The position numbers were made by a program, and so were the translations under genes. This document shows positions 44,615 to 54,105 of a stretch of 64,000 nt of DNA, in pieces. This DNA is from Streptomyces radicis (GTDB lineage Bacteria; Actinomycetota; Actinomycetes; Streptomycetales; Streptomycetaceae): NCBI RefSeq assembly GCF_003626575.1, contig NZ_RBDY01000003.1:1-64000 (forward strand), read 5' to 3'. Each line of letters starts with the position of its first letter. Within the stretch, counting starts at the first letter, position 1. The notes under the pieces were generated by a model, which saw only the letters and a program-made list of their open reading frames with translations, searched no databases and had not been told where the DNA came from.

Positions 44615-45661
44615 ATGAGTCCCTCAGGCAGACTGGCTGCGGGCGCGGCGACCCTGGCGACCGCGGCCTTGCTCACCACCGTCCTCCCCTCCCCCTCCCA
44701 GGCGGCCGACCCCGCCGCCCTGGCCTACTCGGGCACCACGTCGGTCGGCGTGCACAACGCCTATCTGACCGAGACGTACCCGTACCTCGCCGACGCCCTC
44801 GACTCGGGCGCTGGCATGCTGGAGCTCGACGTCTGGACGAACTTCTTCGGCGGCGACTGGCGGGTCGCGCACGACAACCCCTTCGCCAACGTCAACAACT
44901 GCGCCGACGCCACCTCCCCCGACGACCTGCGCACCGGACCGGTCAACGCCAACCTCGCGGGCTGCCTCGACGACCTGCGCGTCTGGCACGACGCCAACCC
45001 CGGCCACCGCCCCATCCAGATCAAGATCGAGTTCAAGGACGGCTTCGCGGACAACCTCGGCCGCGGACCCGCCGCGTTCGACACCCTGGTGCGCGAGAAG
45101 CTGGGCGACGCCGTCTACGGCCCCGGCGACCTGATCGGCTCCCACGCGACGCTCGACGAGGCCGTCCAGGCCGGTGGCTTCCCGACCCGCGACGAGCTGG
45201 CGGGGAAGTTCCTCATCCACCTCATCCCCGGCACGGTCGAGGAGAACAACCCCCTCGACCAGCTGTGGACCGACGAGGAGTACGCCACCCATCTGCGGGA
45301 CTCCGCCGCGGACGGCACCCTCGCGTCCACCACGGCGTTCCCCGCGGTCCACGGCGCCGAGGCGGGCGACCCGCGCACCGCGCGCTACGACGCGTCGCTG
45401 CGCCCGTGGTTCGTGGTCTTCGACGGCGACGCCGCCACGTTCGTCGGCGGCTCGATAGACACCGGCTGGTACACCGCGCGGAACTACCTCGTGGTCATGA
45501 CCGACGCGCACAACGTGCCGCCCGCCATCGACCCCGTGTCCCCGACCGAGCAGCAGGCGCTCGCCCGGGTCGCCGAGCTGGCCGCCGACGGCGCGAGCGT
45601 CGTCAGCTCCGACTGGCACACGCTGCCCAGCGTCCTCGCCACGGTCCTGCCGCGCGGCTGA
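44615..45661 (+). CDS. Secreted PI-PLC/Ca2+-dependent phospholipase C-like protein
   Basis: 348 aa. A signal peptide (about 1-31) ends PSPSQAADP. The phosphodiesterase X-type domain shows the first active-site His in VGVHNAYL, metal ligands in MLELDVWTN, the second His in VAHDNP and an IKIEFKDG strand, in the order expected for Ca2+-dependent PI-PLC-like enzymes. Predicted to be extracellular and hydrolyse a phospho-lipid headgroup; substrate uncertain. It lies between a histidine kinase and its probable response regulator. Confidence 0.85.
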   Translation: MSPSGRLAAGAATLATAALLTTVLPSPSQAADPAALAYSGTTSVGVHNAYLTETYPYLADALDSGAGMLELDVWTNFFGGDWRVAHDNPFANVNNCADATSPDDLRTGPVNANLAGCLDDLRVWHDANPGHRPIQIKIEFKDGFADNLGRGPAAFDTLVREKLGDAVYGPGDLIGSHATLDEAVQAGGFPTRDELAGKFLIHLIPGTVEENNPLDQLWTDEEYATHLRDSAADGTLASTTAFPAVHGAEAGDPRTARYDASLRPWFVVFDGDAATFVGGSIDTGWYTARNYLVVMTDAHNVPPAIDPVSPTEQQALARVAELAADGASVVSSDWHTLPSVLATVLPRG

Positions 45662-45731
45662 GCTGCTCCCCTTTCGGGGCTAGGCTGAACGCAGCACCTC
45701 GGGGAGACCGGAAAAGAGACGGAGTACAACC

Positions 45732-46379
45732 GTGCGCGTTGTTCTGGCCGAAGACCTCTTCCTCCTCAGGGACGGTCTCGTCCGGCTCCTGGAGGCCCAC
45801 GACTTCCAGATCGCCGCCGCCGTGGACAACGGGCCCGGGCTCAGCAGGGCGCTGGCCGAGCTGAAGCCGGACGTCGCCGTCGTCGACGTCCGGCTGCCCC
45901 CGTCGTTCACGGACGAGGGCCTCCAGTGCGCGCTCCAGGCCCGCCGCGAGCAGCCGGGCCTCCCGGTGCTGGTGCTGTCGCAGCACGTCGAGCAGCTGTA
46001 CGCGCGCGAGCTGCTCGCCGACGGGAACGGCGGCGTCGGCTATCTGCTGAAGGACCGGGTGTTCGACGCGGAGCAGTTCATCGACGCGGTCCGCAGGGTC
46101 GCCGCGGGCGGCACCGCGATGGACCCGCAGGTGATCCAGCAGCTCCTGGCCCAGCGCGGCGGCCAGAACTCCCCGTTGGAGCGGCTGACTCCACGCGAGG
46201 TGGAGGTCATCGAGCTGATGGCACAAGGGCGTTCGAACGCCGCGATCGCCGAACGCCTGGTCGTCACGGAGCGCGCGGTGGCGAAGCACACGTCCAACAT
46301 CTTCACCAAGCTGGGCCTCCCCCCCTCGGACGACGACAACCGCCGCGTCCTGGCAGTCCTCGCCTACCTGGAACGGTAG
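45732..46379 (+). CDS. LuxR/NarL-family response regulator
   Basis: 215 aa. Receiver domain with acidic pocket E7-D8 and phospho-acceptor D52 (VVDVRLPP). C-terminal LuxR HTH with LTPREVEVIELMAQGRSNAAIAERL. GTG start at 45732, with GGAGACCGGAAAAGAGACGG upstream. Likely the partner of the kinase at 43167. Targets unknown. Confidence 0.92.
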   Translation: MRVVLAEDLFLLRDGLVRLLEAHDFQIAAAVDNGPGLSRALAELKPDVAVVDVRLPPSFTDEGLQCALQARREQPGLPVLVLSQHVEQLYARELLADGNGGVGYLLKDRVFDAEQFIDAVRRVAAGGTAMDPQVIQQLLAQRGGQNSPLERLTPREVEVIELMAQGRSNAAIAERLVVTERAVAKHTSNIFTKLGLPPSDDDNRRVLAVLAYLER

Positions 46380-46723
46380 CCGCTGCGCTGGCCCCGACGC
46401 GCACAAACGTCTGTCTTGACGTACGTGGAAACGAACGAAACCCGCACGCGCAAAAAAACTTGTCTTGACGTGCACGAGAGCGAAACCCGCACCCGCCCGA
46501 CGGCAAGCGCCACGAGCGCGGGCCCGCGCAAAAAACCTGCTCTGACCGGCACCACAACACGACCCGCACCCGCCCGACGGTAAGTGTCACGGGCGCGGAC
46601 ACGCGCAAAAAATCCTGCTCTGACGTGCACCACGACGAAACCCGCACCCGGCCGGCGGCACCAAGCACCGACCACGGTGGCCACCGTTCGTAACCCCGGC
46701 AAGGGGCAACTCGTTCTGCCGGT
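46380..46723. other. 344-bp spacer filled with tandem repeats
   Basis: No gene seen. Most of it is the 77/78-bp direct repeat listed separately. The remainder contains a weak AAGGGG ahead of the next gene. Confidence 0.6.
46398..46660. repeat. Tandem 77/78-bp direct repeats (about 3.5 copies)
   Basis: Units start with CGCGCAAAAAA at 46447, 46525 and 46602; a truncated, diverged unit starts at 46398 (CGCGCACAAA). Shared parts include CTGACGTGCAC or CTGACCGGCAC, CGAAACCCGCACCCGCCCGACGG and GTCACGGGCGCGG-like sequence. On the minus strand each unit reads a T6-T7 tract after GC-rich sequence, so a terminator-like role is possible. Confidence 0.8.
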
Positions 46724-48619
46724 GTGTCTGTCAGCGATGTGGCTTCTCAAGACGTGGGCGCGCGTGCGCTCGACGCGCACTATCCGCGGCTCGTGCGCCT
46801 CGGCTATCTCGTGCTGCCGGGGTCGGGCGGGCGCCACCGGCGCGTCCTTTCCGCGCATGCCGTCGTGCAACGCGCCCTGCCTCGCGACGCGTTGAACGCG
46901 TCGGGCGCCTCGCCCGCCCTGCCCGCGCAGCGGGACGGCGACCCCGGCTACGACCGGCTGCGGCAGCGGGTGCTCGGCGCCGCCCTCGACGCCGCGCGCC
47001 CAGGCCGCTTCCGTCGGCTGCCCAAGGCGCCCCATGCGCTGCCGCGGGTCATGGGCCTCCGGCTGCTCCCACGCGGCGGCGAGGACGCCGAACTCCCCCT
47101 GGAACAACGCCTGTCCGCCCTCACCCCCACCGCCCGCGCCGCCTATGCGCTGCGCCGCGTCGACGGCCTCGGCGAGGCCGCCGTGCGGCGGCTCCTGCTG
47201 GCCGCGGGGGTGTCCGAGCAGGCGGCCAGGGCGGCGGTCAAGGCCGCGGCCGCGCTGCCGGACGACGCGCCGCTCGCCGACCCGTGCGCGCTCACCGCCG
47301 AGCCCACCGACCTGGCGCGCCGCCGCCGCGCGGGCCGCGTCGCGCTGGCCGCGGGTGCGGCGCTCGCCCTGGCTGCGGGCGCGCTCGCCGTCCTGCCCGA
47401 GGGGTGGGGCCCCGACGGCGCCGCCGCGCCGCCCTACGCCGAGAACGAGGCCGCCGAGGCCGCCCTCGACCCCGCCGCGCTGCGCGCGGTCGCCCCCGAC
47501 GCGTGGCGCTCCGCCGACCGCACCGACTTCTCCGTCTGGCCGACCCGCGGCTCCGCGCTCGACGACGCCGCGCTGCTGCGCCGCGCGCTCGCCGTGTGGG
47601 CCAGGCCGGGCCAGGACGTGTCGGTCTCCGCGACGCCAGGCACCCAGACGGGGCCCGCGCCCGGGCCCGCCCAGCTGCTCTACGCCGGGGAGGTCGGCGG
47701 CTCCTCCGTGGTGCTGCTGTACGACGGGCTGCGGGTGGCGCGTTACGCCGAGCCATCGGGCGCCCAAGGCGGCGGCGTGGCACTGGACTTCGCGCGCGCC
47801 GACGGGGCCGACCTCATCGGCGCCTCGGCCGTGGTGCTGGGCCGCGAGGACGGCAACACCCGCTATCTGACCGCCCCTTGGGTCTCGGAGGCGGCCATGT
47901 CCGACCTGGCGGACGCCGCGGACGAGCCCGCCGACGTCGCGATCGACGAGGACGGGGTGACCGACGCCGTGCGCACCGGCGCCGGGACCGATCCGGCGCG
48001 GTGCGACGCCTACCCCGTGCTCGAACTCACCGCGCGCGGCGCCGACTCCGCCTACCGGATGGCCGATCTCGGGGAGCTGCTCCCGGCGTTGCTCACCCTG
48101 GGCGACCCGGGTGGCGCGCCGGGCGCGGGGGCGGACGCCGCGGCGCGCGAGGGCTGGGCGCGGATCGCGTGCCACCTGCCCGCGCTCGGCGCGGGCGGCG
48201 TGCGGGCGGTCAACGCCTGGGAGTTCGCCTCGCTCGACCTGCCCGACGCGGCGGGCACGGGGCGTTGGCTCTGCACGCGCGCGGAGACCTGGCGCGGCAC
48301 GGGCAGCAAGGCGCTGGCGCAGTTCGTGCCGCCGCCGACGCGGCCGGGCGAGCCCGGCGTGGTGACGGCGGCGGCCGAGGACACCCCGGCCTGCGGGCCC
48401 CGTGACCCGCGGGTGCTCAGTGGGGTCATGTGGCGTTCCCCCGCGGGGAGTTGGTATCTGGTCGCGGGGGGAAGCGAGCAGGTCGTGGCCATCGAGGCCG
48501 ATGGCGAGGTCACCGGGCGGGCCGAGGGCCCCACGGCCGTGCTGCCCGCGTCGGAGGGCGCGACGGCCGACCTGGTCGGCGAGCTCGCGGACGGCGGCGA
48601 GCTGCCCATGCTGGGCTAG
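46724..48619 (+). CDS. Large membrane-anchored protein with sigma-like N-terminus
   Basis: 631 aa. Residues about 10-60 (DAHYPRLVRLGYLVLPGSGGRHRR in part) and 128-175 (LSALTPTARAAYALRRVDGLGEAAVRRLL in part) resemble degenerate regions 2 and 4 of ECF sigma factors. One transmembrane segment lies at about 205-224 (ALAAGAALALAAGALAVL), so about 400 residues would be outside. That part contains four or more Cys and acidic repeats (TDLSD-like) but no recognised fold. Function unknown. GTG at 46724 has only a distant AAGGGG, so the start is uncertain. Confidence 0.7.
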   Translation: MSVSDVASQDVGARALDAHYPRLVRLGYLVLPGSGGRHRRVLSAHAVVQRALPRDALNASGASPALPAQRDGDPGYDRLRQRVLGAALDAARPGRFRRLPKAPHALPRVMGLRLLPRGGEDAELPLEQRLSALTPTARAAYALRRVDGLGEAAVRRLLLAAGVSEQAARAAVKAAAALPDDAPLADPCALTAEPTDLARRRRAGRVALAAGAALALAAGALAVLPEGWGPDGAAAPPYAENEAAEAALDPAALRAVAPDAWRSADRTDFSVWPTRGSALDDAALLRRALAVWARPGQDVSVSATPGTQTGPAPGPAQLLYAGEVGGSSVVLLYDGLRVARYAEPSGAQGGGVALDFARADGADLIGASAVVLGREDGNTRYLTAPWVSEAAMSDLADAADEPADVAIDEDGVTDAVRTGAGTDPARCDAYPVLELTARGADSAYRMADLGELLPALLTLGDPGGAPGAGADAAAREGWARIACHLPALGAGGVRAVNAWEFASLDLPDAAGTGRWLCTRAETWRGTGSKALAQFVPPPTRPGEPGVVTAAAEDTPACGPRDPRVLSGVMWRSPAGSWYLVAGGSEQVVAIEADGEVTGRAEGPTAVLPASEGATADLVGELADGGELPMLG

Positions 48620-48672
48620 CGCTGCCCCAGGACCCCCCGGAACCCCTCGGCGGGTGGCCGCGTCACAGGGCC

Positions 48673-49305
48673 ATGAGGAAACGAGCATTGCTGGGCGTGG
48701 TCCCCGCCGTGCTGTTGTTCACCGCGTGCGGCGACGAGGGCGGGTCCGACCCGGCGCGGGGCGACGCGCCGCCCGAGAACCCCCCTCCCGTCGACCAGGA
48801 GTACCGGGCCTCTGGCACGGTGCTCCAGTCCCCCGACCACGGCCCCGTGCTGTGCGCGGGGGTCGCGGAGTCCTTCCCGCCGCAGTGCGGCGGCGGCGTC
48901 GAGCTGGCGCGGTGGGACTGGGACGCGGTGGAGGCGGCGTCGGAACAGGGCACCACCTGGGGAGATTTCGAGCTGACGGGAACGTGGGACGGCGAGACGT
49001 TCACGGTCACCGGGACAGGGCCGCCGTCGAGACCGGCGGAGTGGCCCGCGGCGCCCGCGCCCGACGAGCCGGGCGGCGGCGACCGGGCGGGGCGGGACCC
49101 GGAGGAGCTGGCGGACATCCAGCGGGACCTCACGGAGGACTTCCCCGACGACGTGCTGTCGTCGTTCCCCGACGAGGAGCAGGGTGTGGTCCAGGCCGAT
49201 GTGGTGCTGGCGACGCCCGAGCTGCGGGAGACGGTCGACGAGCGCTTCGGCGAGGGCGCCGTGGTCCTCACCAGCTGGCTGATGCCGGTGTCCCCGGGGA
49301 GTTGA
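48673..49305 (+). CDS. Small putative lipoprotein
   Basis: 210-aa exported protein. The signal peptide ends in a lipobox-like LLFTAC, with the lipidated Cys near residue 19, followed by an acidic Gly/Asp spacer. The rest is hydrophilic with one possible disulfide (C61, C71). ATG at 48673. Converges with the LacI-family gene. No family recognised. Confidence 0.78.
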   Translation: MRKRALLGVVPAVLLFTACGDEGGSDPARGDAPPENPPPVDQEYRASGTVLQSPDHGPVLCAGVAESFPPQCGGGVELARWDWDAVEAASEQGTTWGDFELTGTWDGETFTVTGTGPPSRPAEWPAAPAPDEPGGGDRAGRDPEELADIQRDLTEDFPDDVLSSFPDEEQGVVQADVVLATPELRETVDERFGEGAVVLTSWLMPVSPGS

Positions 49306-49335
49306 CGGCGGCGCCGCCGTTGCCCCCCGGGGCGA

Positions 49336-50439
49336 TCAGCGGGACGTCGGCGGCGAGGGCGGGGCTGCGGCGGCGCGTGCCTGGGCCGTCGAGCCCCTGA
49401 CGACCAGCTCGCACTGGAAGACGAACTCGGTGGGGTGGGCCAGCGTGCCGCCGACCTCCTCGAGGAGGGCGTCCACGGCCGCGGCCGCCATGGCCCTGAC
49501 CGGCTGGCGCAGCGTGGTGAGCGGCGGGTCGGTGAACGCGAAGATGTAGGAGTCGTCATAGCCGACGACCGAGACGTCGCGCGGCACGTCGAGCCCGCGC
49601 TGCCGCACCGCGCGGATCGCGCCGAGCGCGGTCATGTCGCTGCCGCACACGATGCCGGTGCAGCCCGCGTCGAGCAGCGCGGTGGCGGCCGCCTGGCCGC
49701 CCTCCACGCCGAACAGCGAGTGCCGCACCACCCCTTCGCCCCCCTCCGCGATCCCGGCCCCCTCGACCGTGAACTCCGCCTCCCTCCCCCCGATCTCCGC
49801 CTCCCTCCCCCCGATCTCCTCAAGGAACCCCGCGACCTTGCGCCGCACCGGCACGAACCGGTCGGGCCCGACGGCCAGGCCGATCCGCCGGTGGCCGAGC
49901 GCCCGCAGATGGCGCACGGCGATCCGGGTCGCCGCGGCGTCGTCGGGCGAGACGGAGGGCGCGCTGATCGCGGGCTGGAAGCCGTTGATCAGGACGAACG
50001 GCACGCCGCGCCCGGTGAGCCTGGCGTAACGCGCCGGATCCGCCGTGGTGTCGGCGTGCATCCCCGACAGGAAGATGATCCCGGTGACGCCCCGGTCGAC
50101 CAGCTGCTCCACCAGCTCGTCCTCGGTCGCGCCGCCCGGGCTGCGGGTGCAGAGCACGGGCGTGTAGCCGCGCCCGGCCAGCAGCTGCTCGATGACCTGG
50201 GCGAACGCGGGGAATATCGGGTTGGTCAGCTCCGGGATCACCAACCCCACAAGACCCGCGCTGCGCTGCCGCAGCCGCGTCGGGCGCTCGTAGCCGAGGA
50301 CGTCGAGGGCGGCGAGCACCTTCTGCCGGGTGGCCGCGGCGACGCCCGCCTTGCCGTTGAGCACGCGGCTGACGGTCGCCTCGCTGACCCGCGCCTGCGC
50401 CGCGATGTCCGCGAGGCGCGCGGGCCCGGCGTCCGTCAC
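49336..50439 (-). CDS. Second LacI/GalR-family regulator of the mal cluster
   Basis: 367 aa. N-terminal LacI HTH (RLADIAAQARVSEATVSRVLNGK) nearly identical to MalR, then a periplasmic-binding-like effector domain (about 60-345) with SAGLVGLVIPELTNPIFPAFA and GYDDSYIFAFTDPPLTTLRQP. A 7-residue duplication (EIGGREA twice) interrupts the middle. GTG at 50439 has GAGGGG upstream. It is the last gene of the malE-malF-malG-aglA row (34-bp gap to aglA). Confidence 0.9.
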   Translation of the reverse strand: MTDAGPARLADIAAQARVSEATVSRVLNGKAGVAAATRQKVLAALDVLGYERPTRLRQRSAGLVGLVIPELTNPIFPAFAQVIEQLLAGRGYTPVLCTRSPGGATEDELVEQLVDRGVTGIIFLSGMHADTTADPARYARLTGRGVPFVLINGFQPAISAPSVSPDDAAATRIAVRHLRALGHRRIGLAVGPDRFVPVRRKVAGFLEEIGGREAEIGGREAEFTVEGAGIAEGGEGVVRHSLFGVEGGQAAATALLDAGCTGIVCGSDMTALGAIRAVRQRGLDVPRDVSVVGYDDSYIFAFTDPPLTTLRQPVRAMAAAAVDALLEEVGGTLAHPTEFVFQCELVVRGSTAQARAAAAPPSPPTSR

Positions 50440-50473
50440 CGCGCCCCCTCGGACACGTCTCCGCGCGCGTCGT

Positions 50474-52141
50474 TCACAGGCTCTCCCACCACACCGTGCA
50501 ATCCCCCGGCAGCACCCCGGGGTCGGGGAGCGGGGCGCTGGTGAGGAGGGCGCGGCCTGGCTCGGGGAGCAGGCCGGGGACGGGCACGGGGGTGGCGGTC
50601 GTGTTGACCGCGCACACCACGGCGGAGCCGTCCGCGCCGAGGCGGCGGAAGGCGAGGACGCCATCGGGCGCCGCCAGCCAGCGCACCGCGTCGCCCGCGC
50701 CCAGCGCCGCGTGCGCGCGCCTGGCGGCAAGCGCCGCGCGGTACAGCTCGAGGGTGGAGGCGGGGTCGCCGGTCTGGCGGGCGACCGAGAGCGTTGCCCA
50801 CGTGGGGGGTTGGGGCAGCCAGCTGCCGCCGTCGCCGAAGCCGTAGGACGGGCCTTCCGGGGTCCAGGGGATGGGCACGCGGCAGCCGTCCCGCAGCCCG
50901 TCCTGCCCCTCGGCCTCGGCGCCACGCCGGAAGAACGCCGGGTCCTGGCGCGCCTCGTCGGGGAGGTCGGTGACCTCGGGCAGGCCGAGCTCCTCGCCCT
51001 GGTAGAGGTAGGCGGAGCCGGGCAGCGCGAGCATCAACAGCGTTGCGGCGCGGGCGCGTTCGAGGCCGCCGCCGAGGCGGGTGCGGTGGCGCACGACGTC
51101 GTGGTTGGACAGCACCCAGGTGGAGGGCGCGCCCACGGGCCGCATCGAGTCGAGCGAGGAGTCGATCGCCCCCCGCAACTCCTCGGCGTTCCACGGGGTG
51201 TTGAGATAGTGGAAGTTGAACGCCTGGTGCAGCTCGTCCGAACGGACGTACAGCGCCGTCCGGTCGGGGGTGGGGGTCCACGCCTCCGCGACGCCGATGC
51301 GCGGCGTGGGGTACTCGTCGAGGATCGTGCGCCACGAGCGGTAGATCTCGTGCACCCCGTCCTGGTCGAAGAACGGCAGGATGTCCGTTCCCAGCAGCCG
51401 CAGTTGACCCGGCTGCCCCATGTCGGGGAGCCCCGGGGCCTTGACGAGGCCGTGGGCGACGTCGATGCGGAAGCCGTCGACGCCCATGTCGAGCCAGAAG
51501 CGCAGGACGGAGCGGAACTCGTCGTGGACGGCGCGGTTGTCCCAGTTGAGGTCGGGCTGTTCGGGGGCGAAGAGGTGGAGGTACCACTCGCCCGGGGTGC
51601 CTTCGGGGTCGTCGACGCGGGTCCAGGCGGGGCCGCCGAAGATGGACTCCCAGTCGTTGGGCGGGAGTTCGCCGTGGGTGCCGCGTCCGGGGCGGAAGTG
51701 GTAGCGCTCGCGCAGGGGCGAGCCCGGGCCCTCGCGCAGGGCGCGCCGGAACCACTCGTGGCGGTCGGACGAGTGGTTGGGGACGAGGTCGGTGATGACC
51801 TTCAGGCCCAGGTGGTGGGCGTCGCGGATGAGGGCGTCGGCGTCGTGGAGGTCGCCGAACATCGGGTCGATGGCGCGGTAGTCGGCGACGTCGTAGCCCG
51901 CGTCGGCCTGGGGTGAGGCGTAGAAGGGGCTCAGCCACACGGCGTCCACGCCGAGTTCGGCCAGGTAGGGCAGCCGGGCGCGGATGCCCGCGAGGTCGCC
52001 CATCCCGTCGCCGTTCCCATCGGCGAACGAGCGCGGGTAGACCTGGTAGATGACCGCGTCACGCCACCACTCCGAGGGGGTGGCAGGAGACGTGGCGGGG
52101 GCCCCTGAGGGCTGGGCGCGGTCGGCGAGGTGCTGGGTCAT
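50474..52141 (-). CDS. Alpha-glucosidase (GH13)
   Basis: 555-aa intracellular glycosidase hydrolysing maltose or maltodextrins. TIM-barrel motifs are visible: DLVPNHSSD (region I), GFRIDVAHGL with the nucleophile Asp (II), GVAEAW with the acid/base Glu (III) and VLSNHDVVRH (IV). No signal peptide. 21 bp downstream of malG and probably co-transcribed with it, so it processes the sugars imported by MalEFG. Confidence 0.94.
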   Translation of the reverse strand: MTQHLADRAQPSGAPATSPATPSEWWRDAVIYQVYPRSFADGNGDGMGDLAGIRARLPYLAELGVDAVWLSPFYASPQADAGYDVADYRAIDPMFGDLHDADALIRDAHHLGLKVITDLVPNHSSDRHEWFRRALREGPGSPLRERYHFRPGRGTHGELPPNDWESIFGGPAWTRVDDPEGTPGEWYLHLFAPEQPDLNWDNRAVHDEFRSVLRFWLDMGVDGFRIDVAHGLVKAPGLPDMGQPGQLRLLGTDILPFFDQDGVHEIYRSWRTILDEYPTPRIGVAEAWTPTPDRTALYVRSDELHQAFNFHYLNTPWNAEELRGAIDSSLDSMRPVGAPSTWVLSNHDVVRHRTRLGGGLERARAATLLMLALPGSAYLYQGEELGLPEVTDLPDEARQDPAFFRRGAEAEGQDGLRDGCRVPIPWTPEGPSYGFGDGGSWLPQPPTWATLSVARQTGDPASTLELYRAALAARRAHAALGAGDAVRWLAAPDGVLAFRRLGADGSAVVCAVNTTATPVPVPGLLPEPGRALLTSAPLPDPGVLPGDCTVWWESL

Positions 52142-52162
52142 GTCATCCCTGGGGTGATTCGG

Positions 52163-53068
52163 TCAGGCTTTGGTCGCGCCGGCGGTCAGCCCGGACTGGA
52201 GGTGGCGCTGCGCGTAGCCGAAGACGAGGATGGCGGGGACGGCGATGAGGACGGCCGCGGCCGTCATCAGGTGCCAGTCCTGGGTGTGCTGGTTGACAAA
52301 GGTCTGGAGGCCACCGGCCAGCGTGAGGTTCCGCTCGCCCGTCATGAACGCCGTGGCGAAGGCGACTTCGGCCCACGCCGTGACGAAGGAGTAGAACGCC
52401 GTGACGGCAAGGCCCGGCTTGGCCAGCGGCATGATCAGCCGCCAGAAGACGCCGAACGGGTTGAGCCCGTCGACCCGGCCCGACTCGTCGATGGCCACGG
52501 GGATGGTGTCGAAGAAGCTCTTCATCATCCACGCGCAGAACGGCACGGCGATCGTCAGATAGGTGACGACGAGGCCGACCGGCTGGTTGAGCAGCCCGTA
52601 GCGGGACATCAGGTTGTACAGCGGCACGATCAGCACCGCCATCGGGAACATCTGCGTGAGCAGCAGGGTCCACATCAGCGGGCGCATGCCGGGAAAGCGG
52701 AAGCGGCTGAGCGCGTAGCCGGTGGTGGACGAGATGAAGACGCCGATCACCGTCGTGGCGAGCACGATCACGACCGAGTTGCCGAACCACGTGAGGAACT
52801 CGGTGTCGTTGATGACGTGGTCGTAGTTGTCCAGCGTGAAGCCGGAGACCAGCGACCGCGTGAACGTGTCGGTCTTCGGCTTGAACGAGGTGACCAGCAG
52901 CCACAGCGGCGGGAACACCGCGATCGCCGCCGCCACGAGCAGCGTCGCGTGCAGGCCGATCGAGGCCGCGCGGGAACGCTCCCCGCGCCTTCGCTGCCGG
53001 GGCGCGCCGCGTCGGCGGGTCACGGTCGTGGTCGTGGTCGTGGCCCTGGTCGTGTCGTCGGTGGCCAT
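52163..53068 (-). CDS. Maltose/maltodextrin ABC transporter permease MalG
   Basis: 301-aa inner-membrane permease. A Thr/Arg-rich N-terminus (about 1-35) is followed by six hydrophobic helices. The EAA loop is VAIDESGRVDGLNPFGVFWRLIMPLAKPGLA in part (about 200-225), which couples to an ATPase. The MsiK-type ATPase that energises such systems in Streptomyces is not in the window. It begins 2 bases after malF. Confidence 0.95.
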   Translation of the reverse strand: MATDDTTRATTTTTTVTRRRGAPRQRRRGERSRAASIGLHATLLVAAAIAVFPPLWLLVTSFKPKTDTFTRSLVSGFTLDNYDHVINDTEFLTWFGNSVVIVLATTVIGVFISSTTGYALSRFRFPGMRPLMWTLLLTQMFPMAVLIVPLYNLMSRYGLLNQPVGLVVTYLTIAVPFCAWMMKSFFDTIPVAIDESGRVDGLNPFGVFWRLIMPLAKPGLAVTAFYSFVTAWAEVAFATAFMTGERNLTLAGGLQTFVNQHTQDWHLMTAAAVLIAVPAILVFGYAQRHLQSGLTAGATKA

Positions 53069-53070
53069 CG

Positions 53071-54093
53071 TCACCACACCTCTCCCTGCTTGCGGAGTGC
53101 CCTGCGGTAGGAGATCGCGAAGAGGACGAGGAGCAGCAGGATCAGCACGCCCCACGCGGCCGAGTTGGCGAAGTCGCGCGGGCTCGCGGTGAAGGCCAGC
53201 CGGAACGCCTCGGTGACCAGGATGTCCGTGGACCCCGCCGGGCCGCCCCGGGTGAGCAGGAAGATCACCGGGAACATGTTGAACGTCCAGATCGTGCTGA
53301 GCAGCACCACCGTCATCGACACCGACCGCACGCCGGGCAGCGTGATGAAGCGGAAGCGCTGCCACGCGCTCGCCCCGTCCATCTCGGCCGCCTCGTACTG
53401 CTCGGCGGGGATCGACTGGAGCGCGCCCAGCATGGCGATGAGCATGAACGGCACGCCAAGCCAGACGTTGACGGCGATCACGGCGGCCTTGGCCCATGTG
53501 GGGTCGGACAGCCAGGCGATGCCGTCGATGCCGCGGCCCTCGAGAAGGCTGTTGAGAAGGCCGTTGCGCTCGTTGTAGAGCATCCGCCAGGCGAAGACGG
53601 ACACGAACGCCGGGATGGCCCACGGCAGGATCAGGGCCATGCGGTAGGCGGTGCGCCCGCGGAACTGGCGGTTGAGCATGTTGGCGAGGGTCAGGCCGAT
53701 GGCGAAGGTGATCGCCACACAGGCCACCGTCCAGACCACGGTCCAGCCCAGGCGGTCCCAGAAGGCGTCGTCGCCGAGGATGTCGACATAGTTGTCGAGG
53801 CCGATGAACTCATAGGTCGCCGGTATGGAGTTGACGCCGATCGTCCGCTCGACGTTGGCCTCGTCGGCGTCGGTCAGGGAGAGATAGACGCCCCTGACCA
53901 GCGGCCAGCCGATGATCGCGGTGATCACCAGGACGACGGGGGCGATCATCGCCCAGGCGTACCAGTGCGTGGAGAGGGCCAGGCGCAGCCGTCCCGGGCC
54001 GCCGCCCGCCCCGCGGCGGGGGCCGCGGGCGCGCTCGGCGCCCGTGGCCCCCGCCTCCGCCTCCCCGGGGGAGGCGATGGTGGGTGAGGTCAT
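53071..54093 (-). CDS. Maltose/maltodextrin ABC transporter permease MalF
   Basis: 340-aa inner-membrane permease. A charged N-terminal tail (about 1-40) is followed by six hydrophobic helices (WYAWAMIAPVVLVITAIIGW first) and the EAA loop EQYEAAEMDGASAWQRFRFITLPGV (residues about 235-260 in part). Partners are MalG and MalE. 12 bases separate it from malE. Confidence 0.95.
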   Translation of the reverse strand: MTSPTIASPGEAEAGATGAERARGPRRGAGGGPGRLRLALSTHWYAWAMIAPVVLVITAIIGWPLVRGVYLSLTDADEANVERTIGVNSIPATYEFIGLDNYVDILGDDAFWDRLGWTVVWTVACVAITFAIGLTLANMLNRQFRGRTAYRMALILPWAIPAFVSVFAWRMLYNERNGLLNSLLEGRGIDGIAWLSDPTWAKAAVIAVNVWLGVPFMLIAMLGALQSIPAEQYEAAEMDGASAWQRFRFITLPGVRSVSMTVVLLSTIWTFNMFPVIFLLTRGGPAGSTDILVTEAFRLAFTASPRDFANSAAWGVLILLLLVLFAISYRRALRKQGEVW

Positions 54094-54105
54094 GGGGTGC
54101 CTCCC

